DNA from: Actinoplanes octamycinicus
GTDB lineage: Bacteria; Actinomycetota; Actinomycetes; Mycobacteriales; Micromonosporaceae
Assembly (NCBI RefSeq): GCF_014205225.1
Contig: NZ_JACHNB010000001.1
Coordinates: 8,413,501 to 8,477,500, forward strand
Length of the DNA: 64,000 nucleotides
Direction of reading: 5' to 3'
Part shown: piece after piece, positions 9,585 to 18,144 of the stretch
Numbering within the stretch: position 1 is the first letter of the stretch
How the letters are laid out: each line of letters opens with the position of its first letter
Made by a program: the position numbers and the translations under genes
The notes under the pieces: generated by a model
Told to the model about the DNA's origin: nothing
Seen by the model: the letters and a program-made list of their open reading frames with translations, nothing else
Databases searched by the model: none

Positions 9585-10838
9585 TCATCCGATCCGCACC
9601 GAACGCGCCCAATCCGGCGGCCACGCCATCGTATGATCCGAGCCTTCCCCGCCCCGCCGCCGGAACAGTCCGACCACGGTCCGGCACGGCGGCGGCGAAC
9701 TGGGCCACGGCGTCCACCCGTCGGTCAGCACCACGATCACGTCCGGCCGGGTGCGCAACGCGCTGGCGAAACCGGCCCGCAGGTCGGTCCCGCCGCCGCC
9801 GATCAGCGGGATCCCCTCACCCCGGCAGATCGGGTGCGCCACCCGGGCCGCCACGTCGCAGGACACCACGCCGAGCAGTTGCCGGCGCCCGCCGACCGCC
9901 CGCCCGATCGCCGCCACCTCCAGCAGCGCCATCCCCAGCTCCTCGTCGCTGACCGACGCCGAGGTGTCGATCACGACGCAGACGCGAGGCGGGTTGCGGC
10001 GCAGGGCGGGCAGCACGACGCGCGGCAGTGCCGCGGCCCTCCGGGCGGGTCTTCCGTACGTGTAGTCGTCGCCCGCCCCGGCCGAAGCCGCCGCCGCCCG
10101 CACCGCCGCGCCGAGCAGCTCCCGCCACGGCTGCGGCGGGTGGAACGCCTCCTCGGCCCACCGCCGCCAGCCCTTCGACACCCGCCCGGGCGCCCCGTTG
10201 ATCCCCTGCGCCACCCGGAACCGGACCGCGTCCCGTTCCTGCTCGGTCAGCCCGTGCGCGCCGTCCGGCCCGAGATCCCACGGCCGCTCCCCACCGTCCG
10301 CGCCGCTGCCACAGTCCAGCCAGGCGTACCCGTCGGTGAACGGCCCCAGCCGGAACCGCGGCAGGTAGTCCTCCATCAGCTCGCCCGGCGGCAGCCGCAG
10401 CACCGCCGGGTGCACCGCGCCGGCCGGGGACGGCAGCCCGTCGCCGTAGATGTCGTCGTTGATCTCGCAGTCCGCCGCGATGTTGAGCCGCAGCCGCACC
10501 CCGGGCCCGGTCAGCTCGTGCTCGCGGACGTAGCGGTCGCCCCGCCCATGGTGGTCGCGCAGCAGGTGCGACACCTCGTGCACCCAGACCCCGGCCAGCT
10601 CGGTCATCGGCATCCGAGCCACGAAGTCCGGCGACACGTAGCAGCGCCAGTACCGGTCCACCGCCATCGTCGGGGTCGCCGGGCACTCCACCACGTGCAG
10701 CGCGAACAGCGCGGACGCCAGGTAAGGCCGGACCCGGACGGCGTGCAGCCGGGCGGCATACAGCTTCTCGGTGTCCATCGTCTTCGCGTCGTCCATCGTC
10801 TTCGCGGTGTCCGCCGTCTTGGCGGTGTCCGTCGTCAT
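9585..10838 (-). CDS. vWA/metallopeptidase-like protein (DUF2201-type) of a MoxR module
   Basis: A 417-aa cytoplasmic protein. An N-terminal metallopeptidase-like domain carries HEVSH (H87, E88, H91), followed by a shortened von Willebrand A-type domain with VCVVIDTSASVSDEE and a later GGGGTDLRAGF. This combination matches the DUF2201 / VWA-like family that pairs with MoxR AAA+ ATPases. The ATG at 10838 overlaps the ATPase stop by four bases and is therefore preferred over a longer in-frame extension. The first ~22 residues are a tandem repeat of TAKTxD (18-bp unit) that looks slippage-derived. By analogy with MoxR/vWA pairs it would act with the ATPase in protein remodelling, possibly with proteolysis; the target is unknown. 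Confidence 0.87.
   Translation of the reverse strand: MTTDTAKTADTAKTMDDAKTMDTEKLYAARLHAVRVRPYLASALFALHVVECPATPTMAVDRYWRCYVSPDFVARMPMTELAGVWVHEVSHLLRDHHGRGDRYVREHELTGPGVRLRLNIAADCEINDDIYGDGLPSPAGAVHPAVLRLPPGELMEDYLPRFRLGPFTDGYAWLDCGSGADGGERPWDLGPDGAHGLTEQERDAVRFRVAQGINGAPGRVSKGWRRWAEEAFHPPQPWRELLGAAVRAAAASAGAGDDYTYGRPARRAAALPRVVLPALRRNPPRVCVVIDTSASVSDEELGMALLEVAAIGRAVGGRRQLLGVVSCDVAARVAHPICRGEGIPLIGGGGTDLRAGFASALRTRPDVIVVLTDGWTPWPSSPPPCRTVVGLFRRRGGEGSDHTMAWPPDWARSVRIG
10773..10838 (-). repeat. 18-bp in-frame tandem repeat at a gene start
   Basis: About 3.5 imperfect copies of an 18-bp unit (top strand GTCCATCGTCTTCGCG plus two bases) encode the first residues of the vWA/metallopeptidase protein as TAKTxD repeats. 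The period is a multiple of three, so copy-number change would keep the frame. Confidence 0.85.
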
Positions 10839-12004
10839 GCTGAGGCCGCCCGCCTCGCCACGTTCAACGCGCCGGCCAGCCGCTCGATCCCGGACGGCAG
10901 CGGCCAGTCGTCGCGGCGCAGCCCGGCCAGCTCCGAGGCGGGCACCACGACCAGGTCCGGCGCGCCGTCGTCGAGCGCCCGGACCAGCAGCCTCCAGGCC
11001 GCTTCCCACCGCTCGCGGTCCGCGTTGCCCCGGACCGCTTCGACCACCCCTTCCAGTACGACCTGACGCAGGTCACCACGCTCGGGCAGCACCGCGGCGG
11101 CCGGGTCGGCGAGCAGCACCTCCGGGTCGGGCAGGTCCATCCGGTCCAGCACGGCCAGCAGCTCCAGCCCGGGACCGTCCCCGACCACGCCCCGGACCAG
11201 CATCGACAGCACCTCGCGCGAGGTGCCGGCCGCGGTCCCGAACGCGATCAGCCGGACCGCCATGTCCCAGGTGCGCGGCGACGGCCAGGCCCCGCCCCGC
11301 TTGGTCTCCGACTGTGGCAGCTGGTGCACCAGCTTCGGCCGCGCGGTCAGCAGCTCGCACACCGCCCGCCGGGCGAAGGCCACCGCGCCCGGCAGCCCGT
11401 CCGGATCCAGCCGGGGCAGGGTGGCCCGCGGCCAGGTCCCGCCCAGCCCCCGCACCACCACCTCGTGCTGGTAGATCCACTGCAGATGGACGAACCGGTT
11501 GGCCAGCGGCGCGCTCAACTCCCAGCCGTCGGCCGCCGAACCGCGCGGGTTCGCCGCCGCGACGATCCGCACCCCGGGCGGCAGGGTCAGCGCGCCGACC
11601 CGGCGCTCCAGCACCAGCCGCAGCAGGGCGGCCTGCACGGCCGGCGGGGCGGTCGACAGCTCGTCGAGGAAGAGCAGCCCGCGGCCGGCGGTGGCGAGCC
11701 GCACCGCCCAGTCCGGCGGGGCCATCGGGACGCCGTGCACCGCCGGGTCGGCGCCGATCACCGGCAGTCCGGAGAAGTCGGTCGGCTCGTGCACGCTGGC
11801 GATCACCGTGGTCAGCGGCAGGTCGAGGGAGTCGGCGAGCTGGTTCAGGGCGGCGGTCTTGCCGATCCCCGGCTCGCCCCAGAGCAGCACCGGCAGGTCC
11901 GCGGCGACGGCCAGGGTGAGCGCTTCCAGCTGCGGGTCGGGACGCGGCTCGGTGGTCGTGTCGGCGAGCAGCTTCAGCAGGTCAGCAGCGGTGTCGAGAG
12001 TCAT
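10835..12004 (-). CDS. MoxR-type AAA+ ATPase
   Basis: A 389-aa cytoplasmic AAA+ ATPase of the MoxR class. Walker A GEPGIGKT is at residues 43-50, Walker B LLFLDEL near 110-116, and a sensor-1-like AAANPRG lies in the following strand. A helical lid fills the C-terminal part. In the family, MoxR ATPases act as chaperone-like remodelers together with vWA-domain partners, and here the vWA partner follows immediately with an ATGA overlap. Upstream on the same strand lies the frameshifted third member, almost abutting (stop at 12005, this start at 12004). It is very likely co-transcribed from a promoter near 13710. The substrate is unknown. Confidence 0.92.
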   Translation of the reverse strand: MTLDTAADLLKLLADTTTEPRPDPQLEALTLAVAADLPVLLWGEPGIGKTAALNQLADSLDLPLTTVIASVHEPTDFSGLPVIGADPAVHGVPMAPPDWAVRLATAGRGLLFLDELSTAPPAVQAALLRLVLERRVGALTLPPGVRIVAAANPRGSAADGWELSAPLANRFVHLQWIYQHEVVVRGLGGTWPRATLPRLDPDGLPGAVAFARRAVCELLTARPKLVHQLPQSETKRGGAWPSPRTWDMAVRLIAFGTAAGTSREVLSMLVRGVVGDGPGLELLAVLDRMDLPDPEVLLADPAAAVLPERGDLRQVVLEGVVEAVRGNADRERWEAAWRLLVRALDDGAPDLVVVPASELAGLRRDDWPLPSGIERLAGALNVARRAASA

Positions 12005-13709
12005 TCAGTAGATCACCTTGGGGGTAGTCGTGGTCCGGAGCCGGCGGGGCAGAACCTTGCCCCGGGGCGGTGGTTGCGGGTTCGGGTCGGTGCGATAGCG
12101 GTCGAAGACGGCGTGCCGCTGCTCGGTGCGGGCCAGTTCGTCGCGCAGCGGGCCGTCACGCAGGGCGGCGCCCGGGCCGAGCAGCGCCTCCACGGCGGCC
12201 AGGGCGCCGGCCAGGTCGCCGTGGTCGAGGCGGGCGCGGATGTCGGCGAGGCTGTCCGGGCGGCGCAGCGCCCGGTCGATCACCTGCAGGCAGGGCAGCG
12301 GCGTCCCGCCGAAGCCGACCAGGATCTCCTCCCGCAGCAGCTCGTCCGGCCCGTGGTCGAGCGCCGCCAGCACCCCGCCGACCAGCCCGATCCGGTGCCG
12401 TTCCCCCCCGGCACTCCACCAGCCGCACCCCGCCACCCGCTCGGTCGTGCCCGCCCCGCTCCAGCCCGCCGGTGCTCCCGCCCGCCCTCGCCACACCCAG
12501 CGACCCCGGATCCCCGGGCCCGTCCGAAGCCCCCTGGGCGCCGCCAGCCTCGCGCGCGGCCGGAGCACCCTGCGAGCTCGAAGCCCTTCGCGCGCCGCCG
12601 ACCCCGCGCGCGGCCGGAGCGCCCTCCGTGTCCGGGGTCTCGTTCGAGGGCGAGTGGTGGGCGGGCACGAGCGACGCGGCGACGAGCGGATGCAGCTGTC
12701 CGGGTTCGATCAGTCCGGCGTGGAGCAGCTCCAGATCCGGCAGCAGCCAGGTGGCCGCGTCCGGCAGGATCAGCGCGGTCCGTGCCACGGAACGCCGTGA
12801 CACGCCTTCACCAGCGGCTCCCCGGTCGTCCCGGGTGAGCCCGGCAGGCAGTTCACGGTGATCACGAGCGCTCAGGCGTACCAGAACCGGGTCGCCCTCC
12901 CGGCCCTCGGCGGACCGCAAGATCTCCGCCTCCGCCGCCCACCGATGCACGGCGCAGCCGTCCATCTCGTCGAACGACACCCCCACGCCCTCGGACAACC
13001 ACCCCGCTCCATCGTCGCCCGGCCGCACCACACCCTCGCTCGGCCGCGCCGCAGTACCGCCTCTGCCCTTCTCGGCGCCGCCCAGCGGCCAAGTCGCCGC
13101 ACCGTCCAGCGACCGGCACCCCGCGCCATCCGGCAGCCACGACTTGGCGTTGTCCAGCGGCCCGGACTTGGCGTTGTCCGGTGGCCAGGAGTGCGCGCCG
13201 GCGCGGACGGCAAGTTCGGTGGTGTGGCGGGCGTCCCAGAGGTGGCGGTGCAGGTCGAGGCGGAAGCGGCGGTGCGGGCGCGGATGCGGGTGCCGGCCGT
13301 CGGAGGTGCCGTCCCACAGGGCCAGGGAGATCCGCTGGCCGGCGTCGGCCCAGGCCGGAGCGGTCCGGGCGACCAGGTGCAGCCGGGGCGCGTAGCGGAC
13401 CAGCGACACGGTCAGGCCGGGCCGCAGCAGCCCGGACTCCACCCGCGGGAAGTGCCAGCGGAGCAGGTCCGGAACGAGGTGCCGCAGGTCAGCGCGGATC
13501 TCCGCGGCCAGCTCGCGGCCGTGCCGGCGGCCGATCGCGCGGGGGTCCAGTTCCGGATCGACCCGGGACACGGCACACGCGCCGGCCCAGTCGCCGGCCG
13601 ATCGCCGGGTGGCAGCGGACTCGATCATGGTGGGCGGCACGGCGAACTCGCGCACGCGCTGCCAGGCGAGGAGACGGGGATGACCGTCCAGGAGGGAGCG
13701 CATCAGCAC
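12005..13709 (-). pseudogene. Third MoxR-module gene, frameshifted in a G7 tract
   Basis: An unrecognised cytoplasmic protein, first in the MoxR/vWA operon. The first ~430 codons run from GTG 13709 (or ATG 13703). They become low-complexity after the run at 12403-12409 (C7 on the top strand, G7 in the gene), where a sensible continuation appears in the next frame (ERHRIGLVGGVLAALDHGPD onward) and ends at 12005, one base before the ATPase start. Removing one base from the run would join the frames into a protein of about 567 aa. The middle contains low-complexity repeats (GAPAAREAGGAQGAS and PDNAKSGPLDNAKSW types). This could be a true frameshift, phase variation, or a sequencing error in a homopolymer. 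No function can be assigned from the sequence. Confidence 0.75.
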
Positions 13710-13822
13710 TCACTTCTGGTGGGCATGTCCCCCTTCCCGGATTCCGAGGTATTCATCGCCGCGCAGCCTAACCGCTCACCGCCACCCCGTCACCCCCGAT
13801 TTTCTGTACTACCGTGCCCGAT
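13710..13822. promoter_or_regulatory. Divergent promoter region
   Basis: Gap between the MoxR module (minus) and the EccC-like/DinB gene (plus). On the plus strand TACCGT (13810-13815) lies seven bases before an in-frame GTG at 13823, matching the leaderless spacing seen elsewhere in this window. If that is the promoter, translation begins at 13823 rather than at the GTG at 13814. No operator is recognised. Confidence 0.4.
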
Positions 13823-16306
13823 GTGCTCCCCGACGACCGTGCTCCGGCTCGCCTGCCCAGTCCGCCCCGCGATCTCCCGGACGACCGGCTGCGGATCGAC
13901 ATCGGTCGGGCCGCCGACGGCACACCGGTCCAGCTGGACCTCAAGGAGGCCGTGGACGGCGGGATCGGCCCACACGGCCTGATCGCCGGGGACGGCACGC
14001 CGCACCTGCTGCGGAGCATCGTCCTCGGCCTGGCCGCCAAGCACGTCCCGGACGAGGTCACCTTCGTGCTGCTCGACGCCACGACCGGAACCTTCGACGG
14101 CCTGGACCGCCTGCCGCACACCGCGGTCCTCCTCGACGCCGCCTCGCTCGCCCCCACCGGCTCCGCCTCACCCCCGCCCACCTTCCCGAGCCACACGCCG
14201 ACCCCGGCCGCATCCGCGGACCGCCCCTCGACCCCGCCCGGATCCACCGGCCCTGTCCCCTCCCCGGCCGGATCCGGCGCGCCGGGTGGGGACCTGGTGC
14301 CGCGGCTGATCGACGTCCTCGAGGGCGAGTCGGCCCGCCGCAAGCGCCTGCTGGTCGCCGCCGGTTGCGCCAGCCACAGCGCCTACCTCCGGAAGACCGC
14401 GAACCACCCGCCGATGCCCGCCCTGGTCCTGATCTGCCACGGCTTCCCGGCCCTGCTCGACAACCACCCGCCACTGCGCGAAGTGGTCCGCCGGCTCGGC
14501 TGGCTCGGCCGCGCCCGCGGCATCCACCTGCTGTTGGCCGCCCCCACCACTGCGGACATGTCCGACTTGGCGGGCTATCTCGCCTACCGGATCGCCCTGC
14601 CCGCGGCCCCCGATTTCGTCCTCGACTCCCCCGCCGCCCGCTCCCTCTCCCCGGGCCAGGCCCTGCTCCGCACCGGCACCGACCAGCCCGCCCGGTTCAC
14701 CCTGATCAACACCCCGGCACCCACCGAGACATCCATCCCCGGCGATACCCCAGCGCCCACCGGGACCTCCGATCACCACGCCTCCGCGCAACCCGGCAGC
14801 GACCGCGACCACCGACCCGCCGTCGATCCCGCAGGCCGGCTCGACCACCTCTCCGCCGGACCGCAGCCGACCCACCGGATCTGGCTGCCCCCGCTCGACG
14901 CCGCCCCCGCCCTCGACGAACTCGCCGGCCCCGTCGTGTCCGATCCTGATCAGAGGCTGGTCTTCGCCGACCGCACCCTGCACGGCGCGTTGCAGGTCCC
15001 GATCGCGATCCTCGACAAGCCCCGCGAGCACCGCCGCGACACCATCTGGCTTCCGATCGCCGGCAACGTCGCGGTGGTCGGTGGCCCAGGAAGCGGCAAA
15101 ACCACCATCTTGCGTACGCTGACCGTCGCGCTCTCCCTGTCGCACACCGCTCCCGCCCTGCGCGTGGTGGCGCCCACCTCGCTCACCCACGCCGCAGCCG
15201 CCGCTGACATCGGCGCGCCCGCTTCGCTCACCGAGACCGCACCCGCCGTAGCCACCGAAGCGCCTGCCGCCTCGACAGACGGGGACAGCGCCCTGACCGC
15301 GACGCCCCGCGCGAACGCGACCGACAGCCCCGCCGAGCCCACCGACTACCAGCGGCTCCCGCTCGTGCACGGCATGCTCGGGGACCGCAGTGCAGCCGAC
15401 GACGTGAAGCGCGATCTCTACGCCCGCCTCGACGACCCGCGCGGCGACACGATCGTCGTGATCGACGACTGGGCCGCGTTCTGGGACGCCCATCCGCACT
15501 GGCACGAGCTGCTCCTGGAGATCGCCCAGCGCGGCACCGCCCGGGGCGTGCACCTGGTCGCCACCGCCACCCAGTGGTCCGATTTCGATCCGCGATTGGC
15601 GGACCATTTCGGGTCGCGCCTGGAGCTGCGGCTCACCGACCCCGGGAAGTCCGGGATCAGCCCGACGGCCGCCGCCGCGGTCCCATCCGCCCGCCCCGGC
15701 CGGGGCATCGTCGCCGCCCCGGGCCATCCCGGTGGGGCCCTGCACTTCCTGGCCACCCGTCCCGAACTGACCACGACCCGGCACGCCGACCTGCTCAGCG
15801 CCCTGGCCACCGAGCACTGCGCGGAGTGCGGCTTCACCTACGACACGGTCACCGCCGACGAGCTGCCGGCCCGGTTGCGTGCCGCCGGTTCGCTGTTCGC
15901 CGCGGCTCTGCTCGCCGTGGCCGACCTGCGTCGACGCCCGGCGCCGGAGACCTGGTCCGCCCTGGAGTACACCTGCCACGTCCGCGACGTCCTCCAGGTC
16001 CAGCGGGAACGCCTGACCCTGGCCCGGTCCACCGACAACCCGGAGTTCCCCCCGATGGGGCGCGACGAGCGGGTCATCACCGACGCGTACAACTCCCAGG
16101 ACCCTCACACCGTCCTGACCGGGTTGGATCAGGCAGGCGAGGCCCTGGCCGCCGCCTTCGCCACGCTCCCCCCGGCCGGCTTCGCCCGCACCGGCATCTA
16201 CAACTGGCCGACCGCCACCACCCGAACCATGCTCTGGCTGGGCCGCCACACCGTCCACGAGGTGGTCCACCACCTCCTCGACATAGCCCGCCAGCCCCGG
16301 AACTGA
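13814..16306 (+). CDS. EccC/FtsK-like ATPase fused to a DinB-type domain
   Basis: An 830-aa protein with an unusual composition. Residues ~30-330 resemble an FtsK/SpoIIIE domain of the type VII secretion EccC class (GGIGPHGLIAGDGTPHLLRS), but the P-loop is degenerate: GDGTPHLLR replaces GxxGSGKS. Residues ~370-650 form a second such domain with an intact Walker A, GGPGSGKTT (near 429), and a Walker B-like TIVVIDDWA. From ~667 to 830 there is a DinB / mycothiol-dependent isomerase-like domain beginning EHCAECGFTYD, with histidines in GRHTVHEVVHHLLD as possible metal ligands. Alanine/proline/threonine-rich linkers separate the parts. No in-frame ATG or GTG lies at the junction, so it reads as one polypeptide. 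A transport ATPase role is inferred from family; the fusion has no obvious precedent known to me. Confidence 0.82.
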   Translation: MPDVLPDDRAPARLPSPPRDLPDDRLRIDIGRAADGTPVQLDLKEAVDGGIGPHGLIAGDGTPHLLRSIVLGLAAKHVPDEVTFVLLDATTGTFDGLDRLPHTAVLLDAASLAPTGSASPPPTFPSHTPTPAASADRPSTPPGSTGPVPSPAGSGAPGGDLVPRLIDVLEGESARRKRLLVAAGCASHSAYLRKTANHPPMPALVLICHGFPALLDNHPPLREVVRRLGWLGRARGIHLLLAAPTTADMSDLAGYLAYRIALPAAPDFVLDSPAARSLSPGQALLRTGTDQPARFTLINTPAPTETSIPGDTPAPTGTSDHHASAQPGSDRDHRPAVDPAGRLDHLSAGPQPTHRIWLPPLDAAPALDELAGPVVSDPDQRLVFADRTLHGALQVPIAILDKPREHRRDTIWLPIAGNVAVVGGPGSGKTTILRTLTVALSLSHTAPALRVVAPTSLTHAAAAADIGAPASLTETAPAVATEAPAASTDGDSALTATPRANATDSPAEPTDYQRLPLVHGMLGDRSAADDVKRDLYARLDDPRGDTIVVIDDWAAFWDAHPHWHELLLEIAQRGTARGVHLVATATQWSDFDPRLADHFGSRLELRLTDPGKSGISPTAAAAVPSARPGRGIVAAPGHPGGALHFLATRPELTTTRHADLLSALATEHCAECGFTYDTVTADELPARLRAAGSLFAAALLAVADLRRRPAPETWSALEYTCHVRDVLQVQRERLTLARSTDNPEFPPMGRDERVITDAYNSQDPHTVLTGLDQAGEALAAAFATLPPAGFARTGIYNWPTATTRTMLWLGRHTVHEVVHHLLDIARQPRN

Positions 16307-16389
16307 CCGCTCACCGCCGCAACGGGCGGCGCAGGGACAGGTCTGATTTCCGCCAGACCGGGTCGGCGGGGCGGGCGCACGATGGCGGC

Positions 16390-16974
16390 ATGAGTTACGA
16401 GATCCATGCCCTTCCGCCGGAGATTCTGGAGCAGGCCCGGTCGAGCGCCGACGGGCCCGCGCACGCACGCTCGGTGGCGACCGGCGGGGAGCCGCTGCGG
16501 TGCTGCCTGCGGGACGCTCGCGCCGGTGAGGAGCTGCTGCTCTTCACCTATGAGCCGCCGCTGCCGCCCAGTCCGTACCGGGAAGTGGGCGCCGTCTTCG
16601 CGCATGCCGTGCCGTGCGCCGGGCCGCAACGAGCCGCGGACGCCGAGCCGGACCGGACCGCGAACGCCGGGCCGGAACAAGCCGCGGACGCCGAGTCGGA
16701 CCGTACCGCGGACAGCGGGCCGGACCGCACCGCGGACAGCGAGCCGGACCGCACCGCGGGCGGCGGCTATCCGGACGCGTGGCGCGGGCGGCCGCAAGTG
16801 TTGCGGGCCTATGACGCGCGCGGCTGGATCCATCCGAGCACCCGGGTGCACGACGGGTCGGATCCGGACGGGGCGCTCGCCGCGGTCTTCGCCGACCCGG
16901 ACGTCGTGCAGGTGCACAGCCGGAATGTCGCCTACGGATGCTTCATGTTCGTGGCGACGCGCAGCTCACGGTGA
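16390..16974 (+). CDS. DUF1203-family protein with an in-frame repeat insert
   Basis: A 194-aa protein matching the DUF1203 pattern: LRCCLRDARAGEELLLFTYE near the N-terminus, then PYREVGAVFAHA, and a C-terminal core with VLRAYDARGW and NVAYGCFMFVATR. The family is functionally uncharacterised. Between the two halves, residues ~80-122, sits a run of eight-residue repeats (DAEPDRTA, DSGPDRTA and similar), encoded by an imperfect 24-bp tandem repeat and absent from what I know of the family. The ATG at 16390 is the first start that keeps the family's N-terminus. It lies 83 bp after the fusion gene on the same strand and could share its transcript. Confidence 0.8.
   Translation: MSYEIHALPPEILEQARSSADGPAHARSVATGGEPLRCCLRDARAGEELLLFTYEPPLPPSPYREVGAVFAHAVPCAGPQRAADAEPDRTANAGPEQAADAESDRTADSGPDRTADSEPDRTAGGGYPDAWRGRPQVLRAYDARGWIHPSTRVHDGSDPDGALAAVFADPDVVQVHSRNVAYGCFMFVATRSSR
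16628..16758 (+). repeat. 24-bp in-frame tandem repeat
   Basis: Roughly five imperfect copies of a 24-bp unit (consensus GACGCCGAGCCGGACCGG plus six bases) inside the DUF1203 gene, encoding xxxPDRTA octapeptides. The reading frame is preserved throughout. Confidence 0.8.
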
Positions 16975-17017
16975 GGTATCGATCGGACGACCACTGCCTA
17001 TACGACTAGATGACGCA

Positions 17018-17034
17018 CGACTATAGTCGGGGGC
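17018..17034 (+). promoter_or_regulatory. Leaderless promoter with overlapping palindrome
   Basis: A perfect 12-bp palindrome CGACTATAGTCG (17018-17029) contains the -10 box TATAGT (17022-17027), which ends seven bases before the GTG at 17035. A second half-site ACGACTA occurs at 17002-17008. The layout fits autorepression of the small HTH gene; no -35 is obvious. Confidence 0.6.
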
Positions 17035-17259
17035 GTGTCGCAATATCTCATGGGAGCCGGCGAGATCGCCAAACGGCTCGGGCTCAGCCGCCAGCGCGTC
17101 CAGCAACTCAGTGAGCGCGACGACTGGCCCGTTCCCTATGACGAGCTCGCCATGGGACGCGTCTGGTTGAAATCCGACATCGAGTTGTGGATCACCTATC
17201 AGCGTGCCGCGGACGCGCTGCCGAACGCCGACTTCATCCACGATCCGTCGACCGGCTGA
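17035..17259 (+). CDS. Small helix-turn-helix DNA-binding protein
   Basis: A 74-aa protein that is almost entirely one MerR/excisionase-like helix-turn-helix: GAGEIAKRLGLSRQRVQQLSE forms the HTH and the wing-like part is VWLKSDIELWI. Such stand-alone proteins are usually annotated as HTH_17 family and can be transcriptional regulators or recombination directionality factors. There is no integrase or phage gene nearby, so a regulator is more likely. The GTG start is supported by a TATAGT box seven bases upstream within a palindrome that may be its own operator. Its 3' end overlaps the convergent SDR gene by 26 bp. Confidence 0.8.
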   Translation: MSQYLMGAGEIAKRLGLSRQRVQQLSERDDWPVPYDELAMGRVWLKSDIELWITYQRAADALPNADFIHDPSTG

Positions 17260-18073
17260 GTTTCTCCCAGCCGGTCAGCTCGGCCCGCAACCATTCCTGG
17301 TGGGCGGCGATGGCGTCGACCGCGTCGCTGCCCAGGGCCAGGCGCAACGGCGGCTCCGGGTGATCCAGAGCGGTCAGGATCGCTCGGGCCGCCTTGGCCG
17401 GATCGCCCGGCTGGGTGCCGTCCATCGCGTCGACCGCGGCCCGCGTCGGACCCACCGACGCCGCGTAGGCGTCGATCGCCGCCGACCGGTGCATCCGGCT
17501 CCCGCCGAACTCGGTGCGGAAGGCTCCCGGCTCCACGATCACCACCCGTACGCCGAACGGCCGCACCTCGGCCGCCAGCGCCTCGGACAACCCTTCCAGG
17601 GCGAACTTCGCCGCACAGTAGGCACCGAACCCGGGCATGCTGAGCTGCCCGCCCATCGAGCTGATCTGCACGATCGCGCCACTGCCCCGGCGGCGCAGGT
17701 GCGGCAGGGCGGCCTTGGTCACCTCGACCGCGCCGAAGAACATCACGTCGAGCACCGCGCGCAGCTCGGCCATGGTCAGTTCCTCGACCGCGCCGACGCT
17801 GCCGTGCCCGGCGTTGTTCACCACCACGTCGATCCGGCCGAACTCGGCGACGGTCCGTTGCACGGCGGCCGCCACCTGATCGCTGTCGGTCACGTCGAGA
17901 GCCGCGGTACGCACCCGGTCCCCGCCGGCCGCGGCCAGCCCGGTCAGCCGGCGCGGATCCCGTGCGGTGGCCATCACCCGGTCACCGACGTCCAGCGCGG
18001 CCAGGGCCAGTTCCCGCCCGAAACCGGCCGAGCACCCGGTGATCAGCCACACCCGTTCCGTCTGATTGGTCAT
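17234..18073 (-). CDS. SDR-family NAD(P)-dependent oxidoreductase
   Basis: A 279-aa classical short-chain dehydrogenase. The nucleotide-binding motif is TGCSAGFG near residues 13-20, NNAG lies in the fourth strand, and the catalytic Ser (SSMGG) is followed by YCAAK with Tyr and Lys. Length and motifs fit oxidoreductases that act on small carbonyl or hydroxyl compounds; the substrate is unknown. It starts at an ATG preceded by a GGAAAG-like site. It is divergent from a LysR regulator 71 bp away, the typical arrangement in which the LysR protein controls the neighbouring oxidoreductase; that link is inference. Confidence 0.92.
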   Translation of the reverse strand: MTNQTERVWLITGCSAGFGRELALAALDVGDRVMATARDPRRLTGLAAAGGDRVRTAALDVTDSDQVAAAVQRTVAEFGRIDVVVNNAGHGSVGAVEELTMAELRAVLDVMFFGAVEVTKAALPHLRRRGSGAIVQISSMGGQLSMPGFGAYCAAKFALEGLSEALAAEVRPFGVRVVIVEPGAFRTEFGGSRMHRSAAIDAYAASVGPTRAAVDAMDGTQPGDPAKAARAILTALDHPEPPLRLALGSDAVDAIAAHQEWLRAELTGWEKLSRSTDRG

Positions 18074-18144
18074 GCCCCGAGTCTTTCCAGGGCCGGGGCA
18101 CGCCGGCCAACACCGGTTTCCGATGGCGGTTACAGTCCCTGACT

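Noticed and set aside
17018..17259. Excisionase gene of an integrated element
   Set aside because: No integrase, att-like direct repeats, tRNA gene or phage genes lie nearby; a stand-alone regulator is simpler.
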